Assembly (NCBI GenBank): GCA_016744065.1
Contig: JADGFA010000012.1
Span: forward strand, 1-64,000
Origin: Gammaproteobacteria bacterium
GTDB lineage: Bacteria; Pseudomonadota; Gammaproteobacteria; SZUA-229
Reading direction: 5' to 3'
Length of the DNA stretch: 64,000 bases
The first letter of the stretch is position 1. Each line of letters begins with the position of its first letter. A program made the translations under genes and the position numbers. The notes beneath the pieces are model-generated. The model saw only the letters and a list, made by a program, of their open reading frames with translations. It ran no database searches and was not told the origin of the DNA. Positions 8,175 through 18,132 of this stretch are shown here, in pieces.

Positions 8175-8576
8175 TTAATCAAACTCAACCAGCCCTTTCA
8201 TAACCATATCAGTAAAACTGACCAGACCAATTATATTTCTATTCTCCACCACTGGTGCCCTGGCAAGACCAAAGCGTTCAAATAACCTGGCGCAATAACG
8301 TATATCCATATTCGGATCAACATTAACAACTGGTTTTGACATGATTTCAAAAATATTTACTCGATTTGGTGAACGATCCTTAGCTAAAACATCCTTAGCT
8401 ATATCCGACAATAAAACAATGCCATACTCATCATTATCATTTCGTTTCTGCACAATAAATGACTTGGTCCCAACATGTTTCATTTTTTCCAGCGCTTCCA
8501 TTACTGTCATTTTTCCATCGACAATATCAAAATCCACTTTCATCACATCTCTTACTGATATAATTTTTTTGCTCAT
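8175..8576 (-). CDS. CBS-domain protein, 133 aa
   Basis: Two tandem CBS motifs fill the protein: first ISVRDVMKVDFDIVDG...VMEALEKM...FIVQKR...GIVLLSDIAKD, then IMSKPVVNVDPNMDI...APVVE.NIIGLVSFTDMV. Such pairs bind adenine nucleotides and act as energy sensors on partner proteins. It is the last gene of a four-gene operon; its ATG overlaps the stop of the P-II-like gene by one base (TAATG). The likely partner is the DUF1538 membrane pair upstream; this is inference from the operon. Confidence 0.9.
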   Translation of the reverse strand: MSKKIISVRDVMKVDFDIVDGKMTVMEALEKMKHVGTKSFIVQKRNDNDEYGIVLLSDIAKDVLAKDRSPNRVNIFEIMSKPVVNVDPNMDIRYCARLFERFGLARAPVVENRNIIGLVSFTDMVMKGLVEFD

Positions 8577-8926
8577 TACAGTTCATCCTCTACAACGTGT
8601 ACTAAACTCTCAATTTGATGCGCCACACCTACCGCATCTTCAACATCAATCTGTATTGCAATGCCGCTTCCTGGCCCGGTATCAAATTCACCCACATTAG
8701 ATATTTCTTCCAGGATATGCCGACTTAAATGTTCTTCAACCAGAAATAATAATACATCTCGCTGAGTTTCAAAGGACAGACCAAAAAATGTTTTCGTCTG
8801 TTTTAACCCCTCACCTCTCGCATTATTAATAATAGTTGCACCCGTTGCACCTGCGCTACGAGCCGCATCCATAACTTTATCTGTTCTAGTATCATCAACA
8901 AATGCAATAATTAATTTAAAGTGCAT
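8576..8926 (-). CDS. P-II-like (GlnB-fold) signalling protein
   Basis: At 116 aa it has the P-II size and fold pattern: an N-terminal strand (FKLIIAFVDD) leading to helix TDKVMDAARSAGATGATIINNARGEG, a T-loop region (around 40-60) without the uridylylated Tyr of classical GlnB, then a C-terminal strand-helix (GIAIQIDVEDAVGV). A good ribosome site, GAGGG, precedes the ATG. P-II-like proteins near DUF1538 genes are a known arrangement. They are thought to bind small molecules and regulate the membrane partner; the ligand is unknown here. Confidence 0.85.
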   Translation of the reverse strand: MHFKLIIAFVDDTRTDKVMDAARSAGATGATIINNARGEGLKQTKTFFGLSFETQRDVLLFLVEEHLSRHILEEISNVGEFDTGPGSGIAIQIDVEDAVGVAHQIESLVHVVEDEL

Positions 8927-8946
8927 AACTATCCCTCTTTTTAAAT

Positions 8947-9717
8947 TTAATCTGAACGATGAGCAATATACTCAGATATCTGCGCATAGGCCATAACCGA
9001 CATAATTGGAAATAAACTGGCAAAAGCAATTAAGCCAAAACCATCAATTAACACATTTCTACCTGGTACTGTTTCTGCCAGCCCTAGCCCCAGTGCTGCA
9101 ACAAGAGGGACTGTTACTGTGGACGTTGTTACACCACCTGAATCATAAGCTAGTGGCACAATCATTTTTGGTGCAAAAAAAGTCTGGATAACGACAATAA
9201 CATAGCCGGTAATAATAAAATAATGTATGGGTAAACCGGTAACAATACGATAACTGCCTACCGTTATACCCACTGCAACACCAATCGCTACAGCGATACG
9301 TAACCCCTGCACTCCTATTGCACCAGCAGAAACCTCATTTGCTTTTATGGCAACCGCAATTAAAGAAGGCTCCGCAATTGTCGTACTAAAACCAATGGCA
9401 AAAGCAAATATATATACCCAGTAATAATCAGCCCAGTGTATATCACCTGAAACATTTGCCAGATCACCATAAATAAATGCTGGATTGGTAAGCTGATCTG
9501 CCATCAATCGACCCAAAGGAAATAATGCCTGCTCCAGGCCTAATAAAAATAAAGATAAACCTATAAGCACATAAGCAAAACCGATAATAACTCTTTTAAT
9601 ATTAGGAATCGGTCGACGTATAACTAAAAACTGAAAACCAAAAATAATACTGACAATAGGTAATACATCAATTGATGTATCAATAATCATCTGAAGTATT
9701 CTCATTAACAGTTCCAC
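8947..9717 (-). CDS. DUF1538 membrane protein (UmpB-like antiporter subunit)
   Basis: 256 aa with about seven membrane segments and the family signature [21 protein letters not shown] (residues about 190-210), which is repeated almost word for word in the upstream paralogue. The start is GTG overlapping the upstream stop (TAGTG); an ATG four codons in, preceded by GGAA, is an alternative. A DUF1538 pair called UmpAB has, as I recall, been reported as a Na+(Li+,K+)/H+ antiporter in a Halomonas species. Two different subunits side by side with a P-II-like and a CBS protein fit a regulated ion antiporter. Confidence 0.85.
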   Translation of the reverse strand: MELLMRILQMIIDTSIDVLPIVSIIFGFQFLVIRRPIPNIKRVIIGFAYVLIGLSLFLLGLEQALFPLGRLMADQLTNPAFIYGDLANVSGDIHWADYYWVYIFAFAIGFSTTIAEPSLIAVAIKANEVSAGAIGVQGLRIAVAIGVAVGITVGSYRIVTGLPIHYFIITGYVIVVIQTFFAPKMIVPLAYDSGGVTTSTVTVPLVAALGLGLAETVPGRNVLIDGFGLIAFASLFPIMSVMAYAQISEYIAHRSD

Positions 9718-10451
9718 TATATAACCATCCCGTAAGCCATTACAAAAATCATTGGCGTTAAAGATGCGAATGCAATTAAGCCAAAACCATCCGTCATAGG
9801 GTTCCTGCCTTTAATAGACGAAGCCAGGCCAACCCCAAGTGCAGTCACTAATGGAACCGTAATAGTTGATGTGGTAACGCCACCTGAATCGTACGCAATG
9901 CCAATTATTTCTTTTGGCGCAAGCATGGTCATAATTACAACCAGAATATAGCCCCCCATAATCATATATTGAATAGACCAGCCTTTAAGAATACGTAACA
10001 CGCCGATAACAATCGCCAGCCCTACCGAAAAAGCCACGGTAAAACGCAGGCCTGTTGCATAACTTTGCATGGCCTCTGGTGTATTTAAAATCATGCCACC
10101 AATCGCAGCGACCTGCGACGCCTCAGATGCCACGGCAATTAATGCTGGTTCAGCAACGGTTGTTCCAAAACCCAGACAAAAAGCAAAGACTAATAACCAC
10201 ACCACGCTGCCCTTTCGAGCAAACGCGTTGGCCATACTTTCACCAATGGGAAACAGCCCCATTTCCAGACCATATATAAAGAAGGTTAAACCAAGGACAA
10301 TAAATAATGTGCCTATTACAATATCCATAAACCCGGGTATGGGTTGCTGTAAGACAAATGCCTGAAAAAAACCAATTACCAGTATAATGGGTAACAGATC
10401 CCTCAAGCTTCCTAACATGGATTTAAAAAGTGCAAATAATGCCTGTTGCAA
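9717..10451 (-). CDS. DUF1538 membrane protein (UmpA-like antiporter subunit)
   Basis: 244 aa, about seven membrane helices, with [20 protein letters not shown] and a second conserved block [17 protein letters not shown] that matches FSTTIAEPSLIAVAIKA of the downstream paralogue, so the pair arose by duplication. The start is TTG at 10451, chosen because AGGGG lies five bases upstream and no ATG fits. It is the first gene of the four-gene operon with UmpB-like, P-II-like and CBS proteins. Transport of monovalent cations is likely from family knowledge, not shown by the sequence. Confidence 0.85.
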   Translation of the reverse strand: MQQALFALFKSMLGSLRDLLPIILVIGFFQAFVLQQPIPGFMDIVIGTLFIVLGLTFFIYGLEMGLFPIGESMANAFARKGSVVWLLVFAFCLGFGTTVAEPALIAVASEASQVAAIGGMILNTPEAMQSYATGLRFTVAFSVGLAIVIGVLRILKGWSIQYMIMGGYILVVIMTMLAPKEIIGIAYDSGGVTTSTITVPLVTALGVGLASSIKGRNPMTDGFGLIAFASLTPMIFVMAYGMVI

Positions 10452-10633
10452 AATGGCCCCTGATTTTTCAAAAATAATATTATACTGTAAGCCTAAAAAC
10501 TATATTTCATCATTCAGAACAAAGCTTATAAATCTGATGATTACGCACTATCCTGCACTCCTGCCTCATCAGACACTTCATTACTGTTTAAAAAACAATC
10601 TTAATTTTTAAACTCACTACGCTGTTCAGTTTA

Positions 10634-13021
10634 TCACGATTTTTTTATTAATTGAGCTTCAACATCAAGAATCTGTTGCGTCATATCAATAACACTATCG
10701 GGATTTAATGAAATTGAAGAAATTCCCTGCTCTACTAACCAGCGTGTTATTTCAGGAAAGTCTGAAGGAGCCTGCCCACAGATGCCCACGTATTTTTTCT
10801 TCGCCTTACAGGCATCTATGGCCATTTTCATCATGACTTTTACCGCCTCATTTCGTTCATCAAAACCCGTTAACAGGCCTGAATCCCGATCAACACCCAG
10901 GGTAAGCTGTGTTAAATCATTTGAACCAATTGAAAACCCATCAAAATACTTTAAAAACTGATCTGCCAGTAATGCATTAGCGGGTATTTCACACATTAAA
11001 TATACTTTAAGATCCAGCTCACCCCGGGTTAAACCAAATTCAGATAATAAATGTAATATATTTTTTCCTTCGTCCACACTGCGCACAAAGGGGATCATAA
11101 TATCCACATTATCCAGGCCCATTTTTTCCCTTACCATTTTCAATGCCTTACACTCCATTTCAAAACAGTCACGAAATTCTTTTGACGGATAACGATAGGC
11201 ACCCCGAAAACCAATCATCGGATTTTCTTCATCAGGTTCAAATAATTTACCTCCAATGAGAGAAGCATATTCATTCGATTTGAAATCTGATAATCGTACA
11301 ATAACCTGGCGTGGATAAAATGCAGCAGCAATCATCCCAATACCTTCTGCCAGTTTTTTCTCATAATAATCAATCGGATTTTTATAACCCGCAATAATAT
11401 GGGTAACTCTGGCTTTAATATCTACTGGCAAGGTTTCGTACTCTAGTAATGCACGCGGATGAATACGAATACTGGTATTAATTATAAATTCCAGACGTGC
11501 CAGCCCAACACCATCAACGGGTAACCTGGATGTTTCAAAGGCAAGTTCTGGATTAGCCAGATTTAACATCACACGTGTTTCGGTTTTTTTAAGGGACGAT
11601 ACATCCCGTTTATTTTCACTAAATTTAAGCAATCCCGGATAAATAAACCCTGTATCGCCTTCTGCACAGGACACTGTAATTTCCCTGCCTGTTTTTATTT
11701 TACGGGTTGCCTCACCACAACCAACAACAGCAGGCACGCCAAGTTCACGGGCAATAATAGCGGCATGACAGGTTCGACCACCCCGATTTGTCACAATAGC
11801 TGATGCAATTTTCATTACCGGCTCCCAGTCTGGGTCTGTAATATCTGTTACCAGCACCTCACCCGGTTTTAGCTTGTCCATTTCACTGGCATCTAAAATC
11901 ACACAGGCTTTCCCCGACGCTATTCGCTTACCAACACTCTTACCCACCACTAATGGTGTGGGAAGAGCACTCTGCTCTAATTTATAATGAATTTGATATT
12001 GCCTGTTATCATCGGCATGTACTGTTTCAGGACGTGCCTGCAAAATAAACAGTTCACCACTCTCACCATCTTTGGCCCATTCAATATCCATTGGCCGACC
12101 ATAATGTTTTTCAATACACAAAGCATAGCGAGCCAGGTTTAAAACATCATCATCATCAATACAGAATTTATTTTGTTCTTCAGTAGAGACTTCGATATTG
12201 TGTGTCGATAAACCCGCCGTCGTATCATGGCTGTAAATCATTTTTATATCTTTTTTGCCAAGATAGCGACGTAAAATTGGCCGATGTTTTTCCAGGGTAG
12301 ATTTAAATACATAAAACTCATCTGGATTTACCGAGCCCTGTACTACATTTTCACCTAATCCCCAGGCTGCATTAATTAATATAACATCACTAAAACCTGT
12401 TTCTGTATCAATCGTGAACATAACCCCCGAGGCCCCGGTATCCGCCCGCACCATTTTTTGTATGCCTATCGACAGGGCAACATCCATATGCGCAAACCCC
12501 TTATCTACCCGGTAGGAAATAGCGCGATCGGTAAAAAGGGAGGCATAAACACGTTTACAGGTTAATAATAAATTCCTGCGCCCGGAGATATTAAGATAGG
12601 TTTCCTGCTGTCCGGCAAATGAAGCACCGGGCAGGTCTTCTGCTGTTGCAGAACTTCGTACAGCGACATCTGGATATTCGCCGTACTCATCACCTAATTT
12701 CTCATAGGCAATGACAATTTCTTCCGCCAGATCTTCTGGCATTTCTGCATGTAAAATCCAACTACGAATCTGACGACCGGTGCGGGCAAGTGCATTTACA
12801 TCTGCTGTATCCAGCACTTTCAGGGCATTACGTATTTTATCCTCCAGGCCGTTTTGCACCATATAATGCTGGTATGCCTTTGATGTTGTGGCATAACCAT
12901 TAGGTATTCGGATACCCTGAGCCGACAGATTACGGTACATCTCACCCAGGGATGCATTTTTACCACCAACCTGATCAATATCATCTATACCCACATCTGC
13001 AAAAAAACTCACATATTTCAT
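10634..13021 (-). CDS. ppsA: phosphoenolpyruvate synthase
   Basis: Converts pyruvate, ATP and water to phosphoenolpyruvate, AMP and phosphate, feeding gluconeogenesis. At 795 aa it has full family length. Order: N-terminal ATP-binding domain (VGGKNASLGEM near 20, RSSATAEDLPGASFAGQQ near 123), the phospho-His domain with catalytic His in GGRTCHAAIIARELGVP (about residue 420), and the C-terminal PEP/pyruvate barrel ending SIGSNDLTQLTLGVDRDSG and VGICGQAPSD. AAAGGATC precedes the ATG. It is a single gene, with intergenic space on both sides. Confidence 0.97.
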   Translation of the reverse strand: MKYVSFFADVGIDDIDQVGGKNASLGEMYRNLSAQGIRIPNGYATTSKAYQHYMVQNGLEDKIRNALKVLDTADVNALARTGRQIRSWILHAEMPEDLAEEIVIAYEKLGDEYGEYPDVAVRSSATAEDLPGASFAGQQETYLNISGRRNLLLTCKRVYASLFTDRAISYRVDKGFAHMDVALSIGIQKMVRADTGASGVMFTIDTETGFSDVILINAAWGLGENVVQGSVNPDEFYVFKSTLEKHRPILRRYLGKKDIKMIYSHDTTAGLSTHNIEVSTEEQNKFCIDDDDVLNLARYALCIEKHYGRPMDIEWAKDGESGELFILQARPETVHADDNRQYQIHYKLEQSALPTPLVVGKSVGKRIASGKACVILDASEMDKLKPGEVLVTDITDPDWEPVMKIASAIVTNRGGRTCHAAIIARELGVPAVVGCGEATRKIKTGREITVSCAEGDTGFIYPGLLKFSENKRDVSSLKKTETRVMLNLANPELAFETSRLPVDGVGLARLEFIINTSIRIHPRALLEYETLPVDIKARVTHIIAGYKNPIDYYEKKLAEGIGMIAAAFYPRQVIVRLSDFKSNEYASLIGGKLFEPDEENPMIGFRGAYRYPSKEFRDCFEMECKALKMVREKMGLDNVDIMIPFVRSVDEGKNILHLLSEFGLTRGELDLKVYLMCEIPANALLADQFLKYFDGFSIGSNDLTQLTLGVDRDSGLLTGFDERNEAVKVMMKMAIDACKAKKKYVGICGQAPSDFPEITRWLVEQGISSISLNPDSVIDMTQQILDVEAQLIKKS

Positions 13022-13176
13022 GACGATCCTTTATCGGTTAGTTCAATTAAGAGTATAAGACGTGAATTTTGATGTACAGGAAATAATATGCTGAAAAACA
13101 GATTTAATAGGACTTATTTGCGAATGACACGACCAGAACGCATCTTCATAAAAAATGCACCATAACAATGCAACAT

Positions 13177-13545
13177 TTAAAAACGCCCATGCTCCAGCAT
13201 CAGCAAAGTGCAGTCTTTAACAAAAGGGATTCTATGATGCAGTAGTGCAAGCTCCAGTTCATCACTCTCAGTACCCGGATTTAGAATAACCCGAGCGGGA
13301 TTAAGCTCAACAATAGCACTTATTAATGGGCTGATACGTTTAGGCCCAATATATAAGGTAAGCGTATCAACTGGCTTCTGAATCTGGTTCAAATGGTGCT
13401 TAACTACCAGACCTTCTATATTTTCAATTTTAGGATGAACAGGTAAAACGTGATAGCCATACTCCTGCAACATCTTAATCGCCTTATAGGAATAACGATG
13501 CGGCTTATTGCTGGCCCCAAGTACAACTATCTGAGTATTTTGCAT
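13177..13545 (-). CDS. CoA-binding-domain (YccU-type) protein, 122 aa
   Basis: A single Rossmann CoA-binding domain: VVLGASNKPHRYSYKAIKML at the N-terminus, GYHVLPVHPKIENIEG in the middle, then IVELNPARVILNPGTESDELE, matching the stand-alone CoA-binding family (E. coli YccU). Such proteins resemble the alpha-subunit CoA site of succinyl-CoA ligase without the catalytic His. Exact role unknown. The gene follows the 128-aa hypothetical gene by 13 bases on the same strand. Confidence 0.88.
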   Translation of the reverse strand: MQNTQIVVLGASNKPHRYSYKAIKMLQEYGYHVLPVHPKIENIEGLVVKHHLNQIQKPVDTLTLYIGPKRISPLISAIVELNPARVILNPGTESDELELALLHHRIPFVKDCTLLMLEHGRF

Positions 13546-13558
13546 ACGCTTTTCATTT

Positions 13559-13945
13559 TTAACTATTCAGGTGCTCCGGTCTTACAAAGTTAACCTCCTG
13601 CGCAGGACTATATTCCCGATCATAAATTAACGTGATCTGTTGCTGCCCAGTTTTCTCTTTTGCAGTCACCTGCTTAAGCTCTGGCAAACGCGATGCCAGA
13701 TAAGCCATACTGGCCGATATTAACTGCTCGTCACTGGATTCAATTGCCATCATTAATTGATGCGCTACAAACAGGGCCTTTTGCGCCTGATCTGGTGCAA
13801 AAATATTACCCTGCTCACTGGGGATTCCCATATCCATTTTCTCATCCATTTTATCCAGATAGGCCTGCTGCTGTTCAGCTAAAGGCTTACTACGGTCATA
13901 CTCAATCTCAGAATCACCATTCACCACAGCTACTAATATACTCAT
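13559..13945 (-). CDS. hypothetical protein, 128 aa
   Basis: A soluble acidic protein, mostly helical by composition (AEQQQAYLDKMDEKMDMG, then QKALFVAHQLMMAIESSDEQLISASMAYLASRLPEL). It ends with a strand-rich tail (QQITLIYDREYSPAQEVNFV). No signal peptide, membrane segment or known motif. It sits just upstream of the CoA-binding gene with a short gap, so the two are probably co-transcribed. I do not recognise the family. Confidence 0.7.
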   Translation of the reverse strand: MSILVAVVNGDSEIEYDRSKPLAEQQQAYLDKMDEKMDMGIPSEQGNIFAPDQAQKALFVAHQLMMAIESSDEQLISASMAYLASRLPELKQVTAKEKTGQQQITLIYDREYSPAQEVNFVRPEHLNS

Positions 13946-14106
13946 AATTTACAACTCAATATTTGTCAGGTCCATTTTGTCGAACCCATATTTAATCCAT
14001 ATTCTGGGGGTATATTAACATATTTCAGTTTCCCCCCTGCATTCTTGTCTATTCACGCGGCCAACGCCTGATACAATATATGCTTTTAAACCGATCAGGA
14101 GTTTTC

Positions 14107-14742
14107 ATGAGTCAGGCCCCCTCAGCCCTGCTACTTATTGCGACAGGCTGCCAGCATTGCCCCAGTATGCTGCAAAGCCTGTCTGAACTCATCAAAGAAG
14201 GCAAAATAGCCCGCCTGGAAATAATCAATATAGTAGAGGACCCTGAACAGGCACAGCTTTTAAATGTGCGCTCTGTACCCTGGCTCAAGCTCGGAGAATA
14301 TGAATTAACAGGCCTTAAATCAAAAACTGAAATACAACAATGGATTGACAAATCACCTGACTCCAGCGATATGAGTGCATACTTTGAGGAACTTATGACA
14401 TCCGGTGAAATCTCAAAGGTGCAACAGTTGGTTGAAGATAACCCCCAACACATAAAAGTACTAATCGATATTATGGCCAATGAAGAGTCCAGTTTATCTG
14501 CTCGTATTGGTGTAGGGGCCATCATCGAGCACTTTGAAGGCAGTGAAATACTAATTAATAATATCGAAACACTGGGCGCACATTGTCAGAACCAACTCGC
14601 TCAGATACGCAATGATGCCTGTTATTATCTCGGCTTGAGCCATCATCACGATGCCAGGAAATTTTTACACCCACTGCTAAACGATACAGATAATGAAGTA
14701 AGAGAAACAGCTCAGGAAGCATTAAACGAAATTACCGATTAA
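14107..14742 (+). CDS. thioredoxin-fold domain fused to a HEAT-repeat-like domain, 211 aa
   Basis: The start is set at ATG 14107 because AGGAG ends six bases before it; an upstream ATG at 14080 lacks such a site. Residues 1-85 look like a thioredoxin fold with CQHC near the N-terminus and the cis-Pro segment VRSVPWLKLG. Residues from about 90 are helical, with LSARIGVGAIIEHFEG and NDACYYLGLSHHHDARKFLHPLL...DNEVRETAQEAL, in the style of HEAT or PBS-lyase repeats. A redox-active scaffold or regulator is likely. Substrate unknown. Confidence 0.75.
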   Translation: MSQAPSALLLIATGCQHCPSMLQSLSELIKEGKIARLEIINIVEDPEQAQLLNVRSVPWLKLGEYELTGLKSKTEIQQWIDKSPDSSDMSAYFEELMTSGEISKVQQLVEDNPQHIKVLIDIMANEESSLSARIGVGAIIEHFEGSEILINNIETLGAHCQNQLAQIRNDACYYLGLSHHHDARKFLHPLLNDTDNEVRETAQEALNEITD

Positions 14743-14861
14743 ACAAACACATAGCATCCTGAACATAAAAAGGTGCTATTTTGATGATATTTCGATATGA
14801 ATATACACCTGAATCCTCCCGCTTGTTCAGGATAACAAAAACCATAAAAAAGGAAAACTCA

Positions 14862-15644
14862 ATGAAATGCCATGAAGTAGATTACAAAATTATTGGCCAT
14901 GATATGCAAATGGTAGAAGTAGAACTGGACCCAGACGAAACGGTAATTGCAGAAGCAGGCGCCATGACTTATATGGAAGAGAACATTAGTTTCGAAGCCA
15001 AAATGGGCGATGGCTCAGAGCCTGACCAGGGATTTATGGGAAAACTGTTTAGTGCGGGAAAACGTGTTATTTCAGGTGAGTCTTTATTCATGACACACTT
15101 TACTAACACCGGCTCAGGAAAAAAACATGTTTCATTTGCATCCCCTTTTCCAGGCAGTATTATTGCCGTAGATTTATCTCAATATAATGGTGGCCTGCTG
15201 TGTCAGAAAGACTCTTTTCTGGCTGCTGCTCTGGGTACAAAAATAGACATTGCATTTAACCGTAAACTGGGCGCTGGTTTTTTTGGTGGTGAAGGTTTTA
15301 TTTTAGAAAAGTTACAGGGTGACGGCATGGCATTTATTCATGCAGGTGGCACAGTCATTAAAAAAGAACTAAACAATGAAACACTCAGATTAGACACGGG
15401 TTGCCTGGTCGCATTTAGCAACGGCATTGATTACAACATTGAAATGACCAAAGGGCTTAAAAGCATGTTCTTCGGTGGAGAAGGTATGTTTTTAGCAACC
15501 CTTAAGGGAACCGGTTCGGTATGGATTCAAAGCCTGCCATTTTCACGCCTGGCTGATCGTGTACTTGAAAATGCCCCTTCCCACGGCGGTAGCGATAAAG
15601 GCGAAGGTTCTATACTAGGCGGCATTGGCCGTTTGATAGATTGA
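14862..15644 (+). CDS. AIM24/TIGR00266-family protein
   Basis: The ATG at 14862 is preferred over one at 14781 because AAGGA precedes it and the encoded [12 protein letters not shown] matches the family N-terminus. The 260-aa product is beta-rich and Gly-rich, with [26 protein letters not shown] (about 145-161) and the related repeat [17 protein letters not shown] (about 200-216). These repeats are typical of the AIM24/DUF124 fold, a trefoil-like barrel. Bacterial members have no settled biochemical role. No membrane segment or signal peptide is seen. Confidence 0.88.
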   Translation: MKCHEVDYKIIGHDMQMVEVELDPDETVIAEAGAMTYMEENISFEAKMGDGSEPDQGFMGKLFSAGKRVISGESLFMTHFTNTGSGKKHVSFASPFPGSIIAVDLSQYNGGLLCQKDSFLAAALGTKIDIAFNRKLGAGFFGGEGFILEKLQGDGMAFIHAGGTVIKKELNNETLRLDTGCLVAFSNGIDYNIEMTKGLKSMFFGGEGMFLATLKGTGSVWIQSLPFSRLADRVLENAPSHGGSDKGEGSILGGIGRLID

Positions 15645-15809
15645 CCTTTAACTGAAACACAGCTTAATAGAGCATAATGGATGGACCCTGGTAAAATATT
15701 TTAACCTGGGCCCACGCCAAACTCATTCAGCTTACAATTGATTTTTGTTAAGGCCTTATAAGGGCATTTTTTCTAAAATCCAACATTAACTTTTACCCTG
15801 AAAAATCAT

Positions 15810-17033
15810 ATGAGTTCTTTCTGGAATACCTTTAATGCAGCCCCCCACCGTTTATTTTTTTTTAGCGGTGCCATACAGCTTATCCTGCCCCTGCTTTTAT
15901 GGTCGATTGAATTAATCGGCCGATATACCAATATCTGGGCACCCCTTAATACTGTCATTCCCTCAACCTGGGCCCATGGTTTTGTTATGTTATATGGGTT
16001 GTTTATCTTTTTTATCTTTGGTTTTTTAATGACGGTTTTTCCACGCTGGATGAACACACAGGTAATCGATAAAGAACAATATATACAAACTTTTATTGTG
16101 TTGAATGCAGGCTTAGTTATTTTTGAAATCAGTCTGTTTATTAGCACTTCATCTTTATTTTCTGGTTTAGGTATTTTTCTATTCGGCTGGATATACGGCA
16201 TTATTTTACTTTACCAGACATTTAAAAAAGCACCTGCACAAAATAAGTATTATGAAAAAGTGGTACTTGTATCACTTACCTCTGGTGCATGTGGCATCGC
16301 CAGTTATGGCTGGTGGCTATACAGTGATAACTGGCAATTTATGGAACTCGCTTTCTCTATTGGCATCTGGTTGTACCTGTTACCTTTACTCTTTACTGTA
16401 AGTCATCGCATGCTGCCATTTTTTAGCAGCAATATTATTGATAACTACACCATATTTCAGCCTGCCTACAGCTTATGGTTTTTTATTAGCGGTTGCGTTA
16501 TCCACTTTATACTAACCGTACTCAATCAACCAGAATGGTTATTTGTAATTGATATACCACTGGCAGGCATTGCCTTATTACACTCCGTTCGCTGGCAGCT
16601 ACATCACAGCTTTAAAGACCGTTTACTGGCTGTATTACACATGGCTTTTTTCTGGTTATTTATTGGCATGGTTCTATTTAGTATACAGAGTATATTATTG
16701 CAATTTACCGGTCAGTATATTCTTGGCAAGTCGCCACTGCATGCCATTACTATCGGCTTCTTTGCATCCCTTTTAATCGCCATGGCCTCGCGTGTCACCA
16801 TGGGTCACTCCGGCAGGATGCTTATTCTGGATAATAAAAGCTGGTATCTGTTTCTCGGCCTGCAATTAACAGCAGTCATGCGCATATTCTCAGACCTTCA
16901 GTTTGACGATGCTCTGATAAGCAATAACCTCAACCTGGTTGCTGCTGCTTTATGGCTCATCTGCCTGTCTGTCTGGTTTATTAAATATGCGCCTATATAC
17001 CTGAGTGCCAGAGTAGATGGACGAGACGGCTAA
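15810..17033 (+). CDS. NnrS family membrane protein
   Basis: 407 aa, nearly all membrane: about twelve helices and a short N-terminal APHRLFFFSGAIQLILPLLLW, the NnrS signature. His residues such as WAHGFVMLYGLF, SHRMLPFF and HAITIGFFASLLIAMASRVTMGHSG could bind haem or copper. NnrS proteins are linked to nitric-oxide stress and denitrification; NnrS of Vibrio cholerae protects against NO. No NO reductase or nitrite reductase gene lies next to it here, so its role in this organism is inferred from family only. Confidence 0.92.
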   Translation: MSSFWNTFNAAPHRLFFFSGAIQLILPLLLWSIELIGRYTNIWAPLNTVIPSTWAHGFVMLYGLFIFFIFGFLMTVFPRWMNTQVIDKEQYIQTFIVLNAGLVIFEISLFISTSSLFSGLGIFLFGWIYGIILLYQTFKKAPAQNKYYEKVVLVSLTSGACGIASYGWWLYSDNWQFMELAFSIGIWLYLLPLLFTVSHRMLPFFSSNIIDNYTIFQPAYSLWFFISGCVIHFILTVLNQPEWLFVIDIPLAGIALLHSVRWQLHHSFKDRLLAVLHMAFFWLFIGMVLFSIQSILLQFTGQYILGKSPLHAITIGFFASLLIAMASRVTMGHSGRMLILDNKSWYLFLGLQLTAVMRIFSDLQFDDALISNNLNLVAAALWLICLSVWFIKYAPIYLSARVDGRDG

Positions 17034-17175
17034 TAAGCTAAAAGCGCTAAGATAAGCGGGTATCCAGAAAAATATAAGCATAAATCAGGTAATTAGTTGG
17101 GTTATTTAATGTTCATTTTTTGATACATTAATAATATGGATTTTTACGAAAAATACCGCATGGGCGATAAAAACG

Positions 17176-17544
17176 ATGAGTTCAACAAATAACAAAACCG
17201 CTTTTTATAAACAGCCCGCTATTATTATTTTCAGCCTGTTTATAGCTGGATTTTTTCTGGTTCAATATTTTTCAAAACAAATGCTTTCCGATGAACCAGT
17301 GGTACTGACTAAAGCCCAACCACCCGAAATCGTTATGTACAGCACCCAGAACTGTCCATATTGCTATATTACCAAAGCATTTTTTAAAAAACACAACTTA
17401 CCTTATGTTGAGCATGATATTGAACGCTCAGAAAAACACATGCAAATGTTTTATCTGCTCGGAGGCCAGGGCACACCACTCGTCATTATCAACAAAGAGA
17501 TAATTCATGGTTTTGATGAAAGACAAATGCGTAAAGCGTTATAA
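17176..17544 (+). CDS. membrane-anchored glutaredoxin-like protein, 122 aa
   Basis: An N-terminal membrane segment (about residues 15-32, AIIIFSLFIAGFFLVQYF) leads to a glutaredoxin domain from about residue 49: EIVMYSTQNCPYCYITKAFF carries the CPYC active site, followed by the cis-Pro loop GGQGTPLVIIN. The anchored domain would lie on the periplasmic side if the first segment acts as a signal anchor. Expected role is disulfide or glutathione-mixed-disulfide exchange. It is followed after 17 bases by a DUF188 gene, probably in one operon. Confidence 0.88.
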   Translation: MSSTNNKTAFYKQPAIIIFSLFIAGFFLVQYFSKQMLSDEPVVLTKAQPPEIVMYSTQNCPYCYITKAFFKKHNLPYVEHDIERSEKHMQMFYLLGGQGTPLVIINKEIIHGFDERQMRKAL

Positions 17545-17561
17545 AAAGGAACAAATAAATA

Positions 17562-18023
17562 ATGAAGATCTGGGTCGATGCCGATGCCTGTCCCGTGGTA
17601 ATAAGAGAAATTTTATTTAAGGCGGCAGAACGTACAAAAACAACAATGACACTGATTGCCAACCATGTAATACGAATACCCTCTTCACAGGTCATTCATT
17701 TTATGCAGGTATCCCACGGCTTTGATGTCGCTGATAATGAAATAGTTACAAGACTTAATTCAGGCGACCTGGTTATTACCAGTGATATTCCCCTGGCAGA
17801 TGAAGCCATAGAAAAAGGAGCAACCTGCCTCAGCCCACGGGGAGAGCTTTATACCAAAGCCAATATAAAATCACGATTAAATATGCGTGACTTTATGGAC
17901 ACTTTACGTTCCAGTGGAATAGATACAGGCGGCGCCCCGGCTCTGAGTAAAAGTGACCGAATGGCTTTTGCTAACCATTTAGATACAATCTTAACTCAAC
18001 ACTCTAAAAACCATCACACCTGA
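17562..18023 (+). CDS. YaiI/YqxD family protein (DUF188)
   Basis: 153 aa, starting [25 protein letters not shown], the conserved DUF188 opening with several Asp in a PIN-like arrangement. [19 protein letters not shown] and SPRGELYT follow, as does FANHLDT near the end. AAGGA precedes the ATG. The family is widespread and predicted nuclease-like (PIN fold), but the substrate is not established. Confidence 0.9.
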   Translation: MKIWVDADACPVVIREILFKAAERTKTTMTLIANHVIRIPSSQVIHFMQVSHGFDVADNEIVTRLNSGDLVITSDIPLADEAIEKGATCLSPRGELYTKANIKSRLNMRDFMDTLRSSGIDTGGAPALSKSDRMAFANHLDTILTQHSKNHHT

Positions 18024-18132
18024 AAATATCTGCCCTGAGGCACGACCACCTCTCCCCTGAATTTATAGAACCTGTAATGCTAATTCATGTAAAATATCTG
18101 CACCGTAATATTTATATGAGTTACCTGAACCC

